64,000 bases of DNA from Comamonadaceae bacterium (GCA_029255645.1 JANLJE010000038.1:112701-176700), one strand, 5' to 3'. Shown: positions 1 to 12,450, counted from the stretch's first letter. Made by a program: numbers and translations. The notes: generated by a model not told the origin, from the letters alone.

Positions 1-672
1 TTCACCCACGATGAAGTGATCACCCTGTTCCACGAAGCCGGCCACGGCTTCCATCACCTGCTCACCCAGGTAGAAGAGCTGGGCGTTTCCGGCATTCGCG
101 GTGTCGAATGGGACGCGGTGGAACTGCCTTCCCAGTTCCTGGAAAACTTTTGCTGGGAATGGGCGGTGCTCAAGAACATGACCTGCCATGTCGACACCGG
201 CGCCCCCCTGCCCAGGGCTCTGTTCGACAAGATGCTGGCCGCAAAGAACTTTCAGAGCGGCCTGATGACCATGCGCCAGCTGGAGTTTTCGCTGTTCGAC
301 ATGCTGCTGCACAGCGATTTCAACCCGCAAACCCAGACCGTGATGGATCTGCTGGCCGAAGTCCGCCAGGAAGTGGCCGTGCTGATTCCGCCCGCCTGGC
401 ACCGCTTCCCCAACAGCTTCTCCCACATCTTCGCCGGTGGTTACGGCGCCGGTTACTACAGCTACAAGTGGGCCGAGGTGCTCTCTGCCGACGCCTATGC
501 GGCCTTCGAGGAGACCGGCAATCCCCTGGACCAGGCCACCGGCCAGCGCTACCAGGAGGAAATCCTCGCCATGGGCGGCGTGCGCCCGGCCCTGGAATCC
601 TTCAAGGCCTTCCGCGGCCGCGAACCCAGCCCGGATGCCCTGCTGCGCCACAGTGGTATGATCCCCGCGTAA
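1..672 (+). CDS. prlC: Oligopeptidase A, M3 family metallopeptidase (3' part)
   Basis: The reading frame is open from base 1, so the N-terminal two thirds lie outside the window; about 223 residues remain. It carries the zinc motif HEAGH followed by GFHHLLT, and further on VELPSQFLENFCWEW and the HRFPNSFSHIFAGGYGAGYYSY segment region typical of M3 thimet-type oligopeptidases such as PrlC. HExxH supplies two zinc ligands and the catalytic Glu; a downstream Glu in the ELPSQFLEN region is the third ligand in this family. The enzyme is cytoplasmic and degrades short peptides, including cleaved signal peptides. The next gene starts 18 bp downstream on the same strand, so co-transcription is likely. 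Confidence 0.93.
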   Translation, partial: FTHDEVITLFHEAGHGFHHLLTQVEELGVSGIRGVEWDAVELPSQFLENFCWEWAVLKNMTCHVDTGAPLPRALFDKMLAAKNFQSGLMTMRQLEFSLFDMLLHSDFNPQTQTVMDLLAEVRQEVAVLIPPAWHRFPNSFSHIFAGGYGAGYYSYKWAEVLSADAYAAFEETGNPLDQATGQRYQEEILAMGGVRPALESFKAFRGREPSPDALLRHSGMIPA

Positions 673-690
673 TTTCCGGGGAGAATCACC

Positions 691-1185
691 ATGGCAAATC
701 CGCACCGTTCCCATGTCGTTCCGCTGCTGGCCGTGAGCCTGGCGCTGGTCAGCAGTCTGGCACTGGCCCAGACCTATCGCTGGGTGGACCCGGCCACGGG
801 CCGCACCATGATTACCGATACACCGCCGCCAGGCAGTGCCCGACAGGTCAGCCGTGCCACCAGCGCCCCCACCGGCGGCGACGCCCAGCTCCCCTTCGCC
901 ACCCGTCAGGCGGCCCAGAATTTCCCGGTCACCCTGTACACCGGTGCCGACTGCGGCCCCTGCACTCAAGCCCGGGAACTGCTCAGCAAACGGGGCATTC
1001 CGTTCACGGAAAAGAATGTCAGGACCGATGCCGACATCAGCGAACTGAAAGCCTTGGCCGGGGAGGCCACCATCCCCGTCCTCAAGGTCGGCCGCCAGAC
1101 CATCAAAGGCTTTGAAGCCAGCAGCTACAACAGCACCCTGGACCTGGCCGGCTACCCCAAAGGACCAGGAGGGGCAGCCCAGTGA
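691..1185 (+). CDS. Exported glutaredoxin-like protein with N-terminal DUF4124 segment
   Basis: The product has 164 residues. A signal peptide spans about residues 1-26 (LALVSSLALA, cleavage near AQ). A DUF4124-like stretch follows (TYRWVDPATGRTMITDTPPP), a short Ala/Thr/Gly linker, then a glutaredoxin-like domain from about residue 78 with redox motif CGPC (Cys88, Cys91) and the TIPVLKVG cis-Pro segment. A GGGGAG ribosome site lies 9 bp before the ATG. The predicted place is periplasmic, as a thiol-disulfide or glutathione-linked redox protein; the substrate is unknown. The signal peptide, fold type and CxxC are seen directly; the function is inferred from the family. Confidence 0.85.
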   Translation: MANPHRSHVVPLLAVSLALVSSLALAQTYRWVDPATGRTMITDTPPPGSARQVSRATSAPTGGDAQLPFATRQAAQNFPVTLYTGADCGPCTQARELLSKRGIPFTEKNVRTDADISELKALAGEATIPVLKVGRQTIKGFEASSYNSTLDLAGYPKGPGGAAQ

Positions 1186-1267
1186 AATCGCTCTCGATGC
1201 GCAAGCGGCCATCGGCTTTCTCGATCAGCGCCCAGGCCGTGATCTGCGCTCGATGAATGTCAAGACC
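1181..1267 (-). pseudogene. Possible N-terminal relic of an IS110-like transposase
   Basis: On the minus strand a stretch reads MGLDIHRAQITAWALIEKAD and continues for about nine more residues. It resembles the start of IS110-type transposases (GxDxH...IT). It is cut short by the end of the glutaredoxin gene and has no continuation in any frame. No terminal repeats are visible. This is a weak call from one short motif; chance similarity is possible. Confidence 0.25.
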
Positions 1268-1373
1268 CATCACGTGTTTGTACAGCGCTCCCCGTTTCCC
1301 ATCGCCTCCTGTCGAGTGCCGCTCAAGAGCGGAAGTCTCTTTCATCTTCAAGGGGCGGCAACCGCCATGATCG

Positions 1374-1673
1374 TCAGATGTGAGCAATTTCGGGGTGCAG
1401 CTTGATACCCAGCGCGTGCATGACCTTCAAGAGGGTGCCAAGGCTCGGATTGCCCTCGCCCGACAGCGCCTTGTAGAGGCTTTCACGGCCAAGGCCGGTT
1501 GCCTTGGCAAGTTGCGTCATACCCTTGGCGCGTGCAATGTCACCTAGTGCAGCCGCGATGAAGGCCGCGTCATCGCCCGCCTCTTCGATGCACGCCTCCA
1601 GGTACATCACCATGTCTTCATCGGTCTTGAGGTATGCGACCGTATCCCATTTGCGCAGTTTGATCGTTCCCAT
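1374..1673 (-). CDS. HigA-like antitoxin / XRE-type regulator (HI1420 family), apparently orphan
   Basis: The product has 99 residues. The N-terminal half matches the addiction-module antidote pattern (TVAYLKTDEDMVMYLEACIE, then AAFIAAALGDIARAKGM). The C-terminal half is a helix-turn-helix (MTQLAKATGLGRESLYKALS) ending in LHPEI. A GGAGG ribosome site sits 6 bp before the ATG. In this family the antitoxin normally follows a RelE/HigB-type toxin of about 100 residues. Here the 228 bp upstream (to xthA) hold no toxin frame that I can find, so the antitoxin seems to have lost its partner or to act as a lone regulator. Confidence 0.75.
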   Translation of the reverse strand: MGTIKLRKWDTVAYLKTDEDMVMYLEACIEEAGDDAAFIAAALGDIARAKGMTQLAKATGLGRESLYKALSGEGNPSLGTLLKVMHALGIKLHPEIAHI

Positions 1674-1901
1674 TTTCGCCTCCTATAGTTGCCGCATGAG
1701 CGCCAATCCGGCGCTGGCAAAGCCGCCTGTCCTGGCCTTAGAAATGTGGAGCGTGGATATCAACGGCCCGGCGCCGGGTTTTTCGTTTCAGGGGATGGCT
1801 GGCACAATAACCCCCAGCGGCCCTGTTGCATCTCGCCACATGTGTAGCCACAACAAACCGCGACACAATGATTTCAATGAATTCAACAGGTTAATCAATA
1901 C

Positions 1902-2672
1902 ATGAAAATCGCTTCCTGGAACGTCAATAGCCTGAAAGTCCGCTTGCCCCATCTGCTGGACTGGCTCGCCAGCCAGCAGCCGGATGTCCTGTGCCTGCAG
2001 GAAACCAAGCTGGAGGACCACAATTTTCCCCGGGCCAGGATTGAAGCGGCCGGGTATCAGGTGGCTTGTTCCGGGCAAAAGACCTACAACGGCGTCGCCC
2101 TGCTGGCCAAGGCCCCGATCGAGGACGTCAGCTGCGGCAATCCGCTCTTTCCGGACGAACAAAAACGCCTGATCAGCGGCACGGTCGATGGCGTGCGGGT
2201 CATCAGCGCCTACATGCCGAATGGACAGGAAGTTGGCTGCGACAAGTACGACTACAAGTTGCGCTGGCTCGATGCCCTGGCGCGCTGGCTGGAAGGCGAG
2301 CTGATGTCGCACCCGCAGCTTGCCTTGTGCGGCGACTACAACATCGCGCCGGATGATCGCGATGTGCACGACCCCGAACGCTGGAAGGACTGCATCCTGG
2401 TCTCCGGACCGGAGCGCACCGCCTTTCAACGCCTGCTCGCGCTGGGCCTGAGCGACAGCTTCCGCCGCTTCGAGCAGCCGGAAAAAACCTTCTCCTGGTG
2501 GGATTACCGCAGGCTCGGCTTTCAAAAGAACGAAGGCCTGCGCATCGACCACATCCTGCTCTCCCATCCTCTGGCTGAACAATGCAGCGCCGCCGGCATC
2601 GACCGGGCGCCGCGCAAGCTGGAGCGTCCCTCGGACCACGCCCCGGTCTGGGCCGAGATCGTCCGGAATTGA
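1902..2672 (+). CDS. xthA: Exodeoxyribonuclease III
   Basis: The product has 256 residues, close to the usual 255-270. All endonuclease/exonuclease/phosphatase-fold motifs are present: MKIASWNVNSLKVRLP at the N-terminus, LCLQETK (metal-binding Glu), GDYNIAPDDRDV, RIDHILLS and the C-terminal PSDHAPVW with the catalytic Asp-His. The enzyme removes nucleotides 3' to 5' from duplex DNA and cleaves at abasic sites in base excision repair. It is monocistronic: the upstream neighbour is divergent and the downstream one convergent. Confidence 0.96.
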   Translation: MKIASWNVNSLKVRLPHLLDWLASQQPDVLCLQETKLEDHNFPRARIEAAGYQVACSGQKTYNGVALLAKAPIEDVSCGNPLFPDEQKRLISGTVDGVRVISAYMPNGQEVGCDKYDYKLRWLDALARWLEGELMSHPQLALCGDYNIAPDDRDVHDPERWKDCILVSGPERTAFQRLLALGLSDSFRRFEQPEKTFSWWDYRRLGFQKNEGLRIDHILLSHPLAEQCSAAGIDRAPRKLERPSDHAPVWAEIVRN

Positions 2673-2686
2673 CCCGGCGTTTCATA

Positions 2687-2830
2687 CCTCCCTCCCCTCC
2701 CCTTCCCCTTCCCTCCCCTTATAGCTGCCCTGCATTTTCGGCACGCCAGTCTCGTTTCCCGCGCCGCACAATCTGACAGCGCCGCCGGCCTCCTTTCCCC
2801 CCCTCTTACCCTCCTTACCCTCCTTGCATC
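2687..2830. repeat. Homopyrimidine-rich intergenic tract
   Basis: Most of the 296 bp between xthA and the convergent flavocytochrome gene is skewed in composition. From 2687 to about 2718 the plus strand is almost purely C/T in CCTCCC and CCCCTT units. A second C/T block covers about 2788-2826 with two TTACCCTCC units. No gene and no clear terminator hairpin is visible in the gap. Confidence 0.6.
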
Positions 2831-2968
2831 CGCGGGCAAAAGAGCGGCAACGAGGCGCAGGCGGGAAGCGGGGCCGGGGAAGAGCGCCGCGACACCCCCG
2901 CCCGGGTTCGCGCCCGGGTTCGCCAGGTTCGCGCTCGATGCCTTTGCGGCCCGCGCCGGGCCACCGCT

Positions 2969-4303
2969 TCAGCGCATCAAAAACAGTTCCTGGTGAAAAT
3001 CCCTGGGCTTCAGACCGTGGGCCACGAAGTCCTGGCGCAGGGCCTCGCCGAAGCCCGGTGGCCCGCAGAACCAGATGCTGGCTGAACGCCACTCGGGCAC
3101 GGCGGCGCGGATCCGTTCCCCATCCAGACGTCCGTCCCGGGGGCTGATCAGCACCTGCAATTGCACACCCGCCGCCCGGGCCGCGGCGCTCAGCTTGTCC
3201 ATGGCGGCCCGGGAAAACTCCGACGTCGGATGAAACAGATCAATCGGCCGGGTTGCACCGCTGAGCGCCAGCTGTTTCATGCGGGCGACAAAGGGCGTGA
3301 TGCCGATCCCGGCCCCGATCCAGATCTGGCGCGGCTGGGGGCTCTCGAAGTCGAAGCAGCCATAAGGCCCCTCCACGGTGACCGGGGCGCCGACCGTGAG
3401 GCAGTCCCGCAGGCGGCGGGTGTGATCGCCCAGGGCCTTGGTGATGAAGACGATGCGGCGCTTTTCCGGCTCCCAGGCCGAGGCGATGGTGTAGGGGTGG
3501 GCCCCTTCGCCCGGGTCGGAAGTGACAAAGGCAAACTGGCCAGCCTTGTGCCCAGACCAACCGGGTTCCAGTTCCACGGCGGTTTCCAGCACCTGCAGTT
3601 CCGGGTAATAGGTCAGCGACTCGATCCTGCCACGGGCCTTGCGCCGGGCGCCGACCCGGCCCGCCAATACCAGCACGGCAGCCGTGCTGCCCGCCACCAG
3701 CATCAGCGCCAGCACCCAGCCCACGGGCTGGCTCCAGTAGGCAAACTTGCTCAGCACCAGGCCGTGGTAAACCAGCACCAGATAGACGACAGCCAGCAAT
3801 TTGTGGACCTTGGCAAACAGGTGATAGGGAAAACGCTTGATCAAGGCCAGGGCAATCAGGATCACCGCCGCATAAAAGGCCCATTCCCCCAGGTCTTCGG
3901 CCAGCCCGCGCTGGCTGTGCAGCCATTTTGCCACCGGGCCGAGGCTGCTGCCGGGGTCGCCCTTGCGCGCCGGCTTGTCCAGCCAGCCCCAGCCCACCAT
4001 CCATTTGCTGCCCTGGGCCCACCACCAGTGCAGCACCGCAACCGTCAGCCCGGTGATGCCCAGCCATTTGTGCAGACGGTACATCTTGTCCAGCCCGTCC
4101 AGATGGGGCTCCAGCCACTTCGGCCGGGTCGCCAGAAACATGGCCGCGCTCATGGCGCCGATGCCGATCAGGCCGCTGTACTGCATGAACGCGTCGCGAA
4201 AGGAAAAGTAGGTAAAGGGCTCGGGGACCAGGGTATCGGCCAGCAGCCACAAACCCGTGAGGCCCAGCAGCAGGGCCCAGAGACTCAGCTTGATGTTTTT
4301 CAT
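2969..4303 (-). CDS. Ferric reductase-like flavocytochrome b (membrane b-heme domain plus FAD/NAD(P) reductase domain)
   Basis: The product has 444 residues. The N-terminal half (about 5-215) is a ferric-reductase-like membrane domain with about six hydrophobic segments. His pairs suited to two b hemes occur in RLHKWLGITGLTVAVLHWWW and in KVHKLLAVVYLVLVYHGLVL. The C-terminal half (about 220-444) is a ferredoxin-reductase fold: GQFAFVTSDPG and PYTIAS (FAD), IWIGAGIGITPF (nucleotide), and the terminal IWFCGPPGFGEALRQDF and HQELFLMR. It should move electrons from NAD(P)H and FAD through two hemes across the membrane; the acceptor is unknown. It is a clear paralogue of the enzyme at 32328-33653 but has no cytochrome c genes beside it. 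rlmA begins 18 bp upstream in the same direction, so the two may be co-transcribed. Confidence 0.88.
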   Translation of the reverse strand: MKNIKLSLWALLLGLTGLWLLADTLVPEPFTYFSFRDAFMQYSGLIGIGAMSAAMFLATRPKWLEPHLDGLDKMYRLHKWLGITGLTVAVLHWWWAQGSKWMVGWGWLDKPARKGDPGSSLGPVAKWLHSQRGLAEDLGEWAFYAAVILIALALIKRFPYHLFAKVHKLLAVVYLVLVYHGLVLSKFAYWSQPVGWVLALMLVAGSTAAVLVLAGRVGARRKARGRIESLTYYPELQVLETAVELEPGWSGHKAGQFAFVTSDPGEGAHPYTIASAWEPEKRRIVFITKALGDHTRRLRDCLTVGAPVTVEGPYGCFDFESPQPRQIWIGAGIGITPFVARMKQLALSGATRPIDLFHPTSEFSRAAMDKLSAAARAAGVQLQVLISPRDGRLDGERIRAAVPEWRSASIWFCGPPGFGEALRQDFVAHGLKPRDFHQELFLMR

Positions 4304-4321
4304 GGAAGGTTCCGGTTCAGG

Positions 4322-5209
4322 TCAAAAAATCGGTGGGTGCTGGACGGTAAAACGGCTCAGGCGCACATCCACCGTCACGGTCAGCCGGGTCAGCGCTGCC
4401 GCCCGGGCCCGGCCTTCGGCGCTGGCCCGGTAGAGATGGGGCGTCATGGCCAGCAGATCGGCAATCTGTTCGCCACGGCTCAGCACCAGGGAAAACCGCA
4501 GCGTTTCCGTGTCCAGCAGCTCGAAACCCGCCGCTGTCCGGGTCTCGTCGGTGCGTTCCGGCTTCAGGCGGGGGTAAATGATTTCCCGTAGTTCGCGCAG
4601 GTGATCCGGCCCCGCATCCACCTGCAGCAACTGACCGCCGGGTTTCAGGACCCGGGCAAACTCGGCATGGACGGGAAAACCAAACAGGCACAGCACCCGG
4701 TCCAGGCTGCCTGGCAGCACCGGCAGATTGGCATTGCTGCCCACCACCCAGTTGGGCCGCCGGTCCTGCTGCGCTGCGGCCAGCACTGCCCACTTGGAAA
4801 TATCCAGCCCCAGCAGCGCCAGGCTTTGCCCGGCAGCGCTGGCGGCCGCCAGCTGGCGCAGGTAATAGCCTTCGCCGCTGCCCGCATCGAGACAACGGAT
4901 CGTCGCGCCGGGCGGCAATCCGGCCAGCACCGCCTTGCTCACCGCTGAGGCAATCGGCTCGTAGCCACCAGCATTGAGAAACCGCCGCCGGGCCGCCACC
5001 ATCGCCTTGCTGTCGCCCGGGTCCAGGGAGCGCTTCTTCTGCACCGGCAGCAGGTGGGTGTAACCCTGGCGGGCGATGTCGAAATGATGACCGGCGGCGC
5101 AGCTCCAGTGGGAAGCGCTGCGTTGCAAAGGCGCTCCATCGAGGGGGCAGGCCAGGGCCAGGAAAGGGGTGATGTTCATGAAGCAGGCATTGAGGCAATG
5201 AGTCGTCAT
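4322..5209 (-). CDS. rlmA: 23S rRNA (guanine-N1)-methyltransferase RlmA
   Basis: The product has 295 residues. A zinc-binding N-terminus reads CPLDGAPL...WSCAAGHHFD and is followed by ARQGYTHLLPVQ, both hallmarks of RlmA(I). A class I SAM-binding domain follows (CLDAGSGEGYYL, LGLDISKWAV, LFGFPVHAEFARVLKPGG). The enzyme methylates G745 or an equivalent base in helix 35 of 23S rRNA. I chose the ATG at 5209 because GCAGG lies a few bases upstream; an ATG at 5179 is possible but has no ribosome site. The gene is the first of a probable pair with the flavocytochrome downstream. Confidence 0.88.
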   Translation of the reverse strand: MTTHCLNACFMNITPFLALACPLDGAPLQRSASHWSCAAGHHFDIARQGYTHLLPVQKKRSLDPGDSKAMVAARRRFLNAGGYEPIASAVSKAVLAGLPPGATIRCLDAGSGEGYYLRQLAAASAAGQSLALLGLDISKWAVLAAAQQDRRPNWVVGSNANLPVLPGSLDRVLCLFGFPVHAEFARVLKPGGQLLQVDAGPDHLRELREIIYPRLKPERTDETRTAAGFELLDTETLRFSLVLSRGEQIADLLAMTPHLYRASAEGRARAAALTRLTVTVDVRLSRFTVQHPPIF

Positions 5210-5259
5210 TTTAGCCTGCCAGACACCCCGGGGCGAAAGCTGGTCGCCGACCGGGTGTT

Positions 5260-5313
5260 GGCACGAGGGGCACGGGGGGCACGGGGGGCACGGAGGGCAC
5301 GGAGGGCACGGAG
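5260..5313. repeat. 9-bp tandem array (GGCACGGRG), six copies
   Basis: Six back-to-back 9-bp units of the form GGCACGRGG/GGCACGGAG lie in the 313-bp gap between rlmA and pccA. The remainder of that gap (5314-5437) is GC-rich with no gene that I can support, then the pccA terminator. Confidence 0.85.
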
Positions 5314-5437
5314 CAAGGCTCGCCGGGGTCGATGCGGGGGTTTTTTCCCCGGAAGCCGTCGCTGTTTCAGATCGCGGCGCTCATCCAGCCGGGCCGACGC
5401 CCGGCTTGCGGGCCGGAGTCGAGCTCGGCAAAACCGC

Positions 5438-5462
5438 AAAAAAAGCCCGTCCGGAGACGGGC
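5438..5462 (-). terminator. Rho-independent terminator of the pcc/mutase operon
   Basis: On the minus strand a perfect stem GCCCGTC/GACGGGC (plus inner pairs) is followed by seven T. It lies about 60 bp past the pccA stop, at the end of the propionate operon. Confidence 0.88.
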
Positions 5463-5522
5463 AAAGAACGCAAGTGCGGTACAACGCTGGCCTGCCAGCA
5501 GCAGACCGGCCCCGCTCCAAGA

Positions 5523-7514
<1,992 letters not shown>

Positions 7515-7616
7515 AAAAAGCCTTTCAACGCAGAGGCGCAGGGGACGCGAAGTTACGCAAAGGAAACACCCTGCGACTCCGTTGCGCCTGCGCGCCTTCG
7601 CGATGGACGTTATTCA
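7515..7616. other. pccB-pccA spacer with imperfect inverted GC-rich repeats
   Basis: This 102-bp spacer holds AACGCAGAGGCGCAGGGGACG on the left and GTTGCGCCTGCGCGCC on the right, so parts of the two halves can pair. It looks like a decayed palindromic intergenic element. It has no T-run and the downstream pccA needs read-through, so I do not call a terminator. Confidence 0.35.
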
Positions 7617-9152
<1,536 letters not shown>

Positions 9153-9173
9153 GTAGGAATCTCCTTCTAAGTG

Positions 9174-10193
9174 TCAGGATTCGGGATTCAGGAACTTGAG
9201 CAGCCCATAGGCAGCGGCTGCGGGGGTGACACGTCCGGCCTCAACCGCCTGGATCAGCCCGGGCAGGGCCTCCCGGACGGCGGGGTGGCGCCGGAAATAC
9301 TGGTTCAGACCCAAGTGGATCAGCTGCCACATCCAGTCCACCGCCTGGTGCCGGCGCCTGGCCTCGAATTCGCCGGTCGGCGTCAGGGCCTCCCGGTAGT
9401 TCTGCACCTGGGCCCAGAATTCGGCAAGGCCTTCCTTCTTCAGGGCGCTGAGGCTCAATACCGGCGGCGACCAGTTGGGAGAAGCGTGCCGCAGCAAGTG
9501 CAGGGCCTGGTTCCACTGCGCCCGCGTCACCTGGGCGGCCTGGGGGTCGATGTCGGCCTTGTTGATCACCACCAGATCGGCAATCTCGACGATGCCCTTC
9601 TTGATGGCCTGCAGATCATCACCGGCATTGGGGAGCTGCAGCAGGACGAACAGGTCCACCATGCCCGCCACCGTGGTTTCACTTTGTCCGACGCCGACGG
9701 TCTCGACGATGATCACGTCAAAGCCGGCCGCTTCACAAAGCAGCATCGCCTCCCGGGTCTTCTCGGCCACGCCGCCGAGACTGCCGGCGGAAGGACTGGG
9801 ACGGATGAAGGCTTCTTCGCGCTGGCACAGGGTTTCCATGCGGGTCTTGTCGCCCAGGATGGAGCCGCCGCTGATGGAGGACGACGGGTCCACGGCCAGC
9901 ACCGCCAGCCGGTGGCCGTGGTCGATCAGGTAATTGCCCAGGGCCTCGATGAAGGTGGACTTGCCCGCCCCGGGCACCCCGGAAATGCCGATTCGGATGG
10001 CCTTGCCGGTGTAAGGCAGCAAGGCGGCCAGCAGTTCCTGGGCCCGCTCCTGATGGTCGCAGCGGGTCGATTCGATCAGGGTGATGGCCTTGGCCAGGGC
10101 CCGGCGCCGGCCCGCCAGCACCCCGTCTACCAAGGCCTGGTCCGCAGGTGTGAGCTGATGCGGACCGGCCGACAGCGCTTGCGTCATCTGCAT
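9174..10193 (-). CDS. meaB: Methylmalonyl-CoA mutase chaperone GTPase MeaB
   Basis: The product has 339 residues from the ATG at 10193, which lies 13 bp after the mutase stop. A longer open frame upstream only overlaps the mutase gene and is not credible; an ATG two codons later is also possible. The G1 motif is GVPGAGKST, G3 is in VETVGVGQSE and G4 is NKAD, all as in the MeaB/ArgK family. It protects and reactivates coenzyme B12-dependent methylmalonyl-CoA mutase. The position directly between mutase and pccB fits that partner. Confidence 0.93.
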   Translation of the reverse strand: MQMTQALSAGPHQLTPADQALVDGVLAGRRRALAKAITLIESTRCDHQERAQELLAALLPYTGKAIRIGISGVPGAGKSTFIEALGNYLIDHGHRLAVLAVDPSSSISGGSILGDKTRMETLCQREEAFIRPSPSAGSLGGVAEKTREAMLLCEAAGFDVIIVETVGVGQSETTVAGMVDLFVLLQLPNAGDDLQAIKKGIVEIADLVVINKADIDPQAAQVTRAQWNQALHLLRHASPNWSPPVLSLSALKKEGLAEFWAQVQNYREALTPTGEFEARRRHQAVDWMWQLIHLGLNQYFRRHPAVREALPGLIQAVEAGRVTPAAAAYGLLKFLNPES

Positions 10194-10206
10194 GGCTCGC
10201 TCAGGA

Positions 10207-12360
10207 TCAGCCGCGCAGTGCTTTCCTGATTTCTTCCAGCACCCGCCGGGCGGAATCCTCGATGCGGGTACCCGGCCCGAAGATGGCCTTGGCACCGGCG
10301 TTGTACAGGTAGTCGTAGTCCTGGGACGGAATGACGCCGCCGACGAAGACGATGATGTCCTCGCCGCCCTGCTCCTTCAAGGCCTGGATCAGCTGTGGCA
10401 CCAGCGTCTTGTGGCCGGCCGCCAGGGAGGAGCAGCCGATGGCGTGCACGTCATTTTCGATGGCCTGACGGGCCGCTTCTTCCGGGGTCTGGAACAGCGG
10501 CCCCATGTCGATGTCGAACCCGAGGTCGGCGAAGGCGGTCGCCACCACCTTGGCGCCCCGGTCGTGACCATCCTGGCCGAGCTTGGCAATCATGATGCGC
10601 GGCCGGCGGCCTTGTTCTTCGGCGAACCGGGCGATGTCGGCCTTGATGGTTTCCCAGCTTTCCTGGCCTTCCACGACCCCTCCATAAACCCCGGAAATGG
10701 TCTGGTTGTTGGCGCGGAAGCGGCCAAACACCTTTTCCAGGGCATCGGACACTTCCCCCACGGTGGCGCGCAGGCGGATGGCCTTGACGGTCAGGTCGAG
10801 CAGGTTGCCCGCGCCGCTCTCGGCAGACTGGGTCAGGGCTTCCAGGGCGGCTTGCACGGCGGCCGCGTCGCGGGTCTCGCGGATTTTCCTGAGGCGGGCG
10901 ATCTGGGCTTCACGCACGGCGTGGTTGTCGATGTCGAGAATGTCGATCCGGTCTTCCTTGGCCAGCTTGTACTTGTTGACGCCGACGATGACGTCCTTGC
11001 CGGAGTCGATGCGCGCCTGCTTGTCGGCGGCGCAGGTTTCGACCTGCATCTTGGCCCAGCCCGATTCGACGGCCTTGGTCATGCCGCCCATGGCTTCGAT
11101 TTCCTGGATGATGCCCCAGGCCTTGTCGGCCATGTCCTGGGTCAGCTTTTCCATCATGTAGGAGCCGCCCCAGGGGTCGACGACGTTGGTGATGTGGGTT
11201 TCTTCCTGGATGATGAGCTGGGTGTTGCGGGCGATGCGGGCAGAGAACTCGGTCGGCAGGGCGATGGCTTCATCGAGCGCGTTGGTGTGCAGCGACTGGG
11301 TGCCGCCAAAGACCGCCGCCATGGCTTCGATGGTAGTGCGGACGACGTTGTTGTACGGGTCCTGCTCGGTCAGCGACCAGCCGGATGTCTGGCAGTGGGT
11401 GCGCAGCATCATCGACTTCGGGTTTCTGGCATCGAACTGGGTCATGATGCGATGCCAGAGCAGGCGGGCGGCGCGCATCTTGGCGATTTCGAGATAGAAA
11501 TTCATCCCGACGCCCCAGAAAAAGGACAGGCGGCCGGCGAAGGTATCCACGTCCATGCCGGCCTGGATGCCGGTGCGCACGTATTCCATGCCGTCGGCCA
11601 GGGTGAAGGCCAGCTCGATGGCCTGGTTGGCGCCGGCTTCCTGGATGTGATAGCCGGAAATGGAAATGGAGTTGAACTTCGGCATGTGCTGCGCCGTGTA
11701 GGCGAAGATGTCGGCAATGATCTTCATGGAAGGCTTGGGCGGATAGATATAGGTGTTCCGCACCATGAATTCCTTGAGAATGTCGTTCTGGATCGTGCCG
11801 GAGAGCTTGTCCTGCGACACGCCCTGTTCTTCGGCCGCGACGATGTAGCCGGCCAGGATCGGCAGCACGGCGCCGTTCATGGTCATGGAGACAGACACCT
11901 TGTCGAGCGGGATGCCGTCAAACAGGATCTTCATGTCCTCGACCGAGTCGATGGCGACGCCGGCCTTGCCCACGTCGCCGGTCACCCGGGCGTTATCGGA
12001 GTCGTAACCGCGGTGCGTCGCCAGGTCGAAGGCCACGGAAACGCCCTGGCCGCCAGCCGCCAGCGCCTTGCGGTAGAAGGCGTTGGATTCCTCGGCGGTG
12101 GAAAAGCCGGCGTACTGGCGGATGGTCCAGGGCTTCACCGCATACATGGTGGGCTGGGGCCCGCGCAAGAAGGGGGCAAATCCGGGCAGGGTGTCGGTAT
12201 ACGGCAGAGGCTCCGTATCCTTCTTCGTGTACAAGGGCTTGACGGTCAGGCCCTCGGGAGTCTGCCAGTCGAGTTTGCTGACATCGCCCCCTGGGGCCTG
12301 CCTGGCGGCAGCGGCAGCCCAGGCATCGAGGTCATCGGAATTTTTGAATTGTTCAGACAT
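10207..12360 (-). CDS. scpA: Methylmalonyl-CoA mutase, single-chain form
   Basis: The product has 717 residues, matching homodimeric mutases. The N-terminal part is the acyl-CoA binding TIM barrel ([34 protein letters not shown]). The C-terminal part is the B12-binding fold with the DxHxxG motif ([14 protein letters not shown]). It interconverts methylmalonyl-CoA and succinyl-CoA, feeding propionate, odd-chain fatty acid or branched-chain amino acid carbon into the TCA cycle. It is the first gene of the mutase-meaB-pccB-pccA operon and is transcribed away from the GntR regulator. No methylmalonyl-CoA epimerase is in the window. Confidence 0.95.
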   Translation of the reverse strand: MSEQFKNSDDLDAWAAAAARQAPGGDVSKLDWQTPEGLTVKPLYTKKDTEPLPYTDTLPGFAPFLRGPQPTMYAVKPWTIRQYAGFSTAEESNAFYRKALAAGGQGVSVAFDLATHRGYDSDNARVTGDVGKAGVAIDSVEDMKILFDGIPLDKVSVSMTMNGAVLPILAGYIVAAEEQGVSQDKLSGTIQNDILKEFMVRNTYIYPPKPSMKIIADIFAYTAQHMPKFNSISISGYHIQEAGANQAIELAFTLADGMEYVRTGIQAGMDVDTFAGRLSFFWGVGMNFYLEIAKMRAARLLWHRIMTQFDARNPKSMMLRTHCQTSGWSLTEQDPYNNVVRTTIEAMAAVFGGTQSLHTNALDEAIALPTEFSARIARNTQLIIQEETHITNVVDPWGGSYMMEKLTQDMADKAWGIIQEIEAMGGMTKAVESGWAKMQVETCAADKQARIDSGKDVIVGVNKYKLAKEDRIDILDIDNHAVREAQIARLRKIRETRDAAAVQAALEALTQSAESGAGNLLDLTVKAIRLRATVGEVSDALEKVFGRFRANNQTISGVYGGVVEGQESWETIKADIARFAEEQGRRPRIMIAKLGQDGHDRGAKVVATAFADLGFDIDMGPLFQTPEEAARQAIENDVHAIGCSSLAAGHKTLVPQLIQALKEQGGEDIIVFVGGVIPSQDYDYLYNAGAKAIFGPGTRIEDSARRVLEEIRKALRG

Positions 12361-12450
12361 AGTCGCCTCTCGCAGTCAGATATCCAGTCTCAGTCGTTTT
12401 TTTGGTCAAGTCGAAGCAGAATCCGCCATTCTATGCTGACCAGCAAAAAG

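Noticed and set aside
3161..4591. Plus-strand frame of 476 codons opposite the flavocytochrome and rlmA
   Set aside because: Composition is Gln/Arg/His-rich with no domain, and it crosses two convincing minus-strand genes.
5260..5313. Possible CRISPR array
   Set aside because: Units are 9 bp and contiguous with no spacers; the other arrays (33681, 49789, 61153) also lack spacers, and no cas genes are present.
10194..10295. N-terminal extension of meaB
   Set aside because: The extra 34 residues overlap the mutase 3' end out of frame; the ATG at 10193 follows the mutase stop closely and begins the conserved part.
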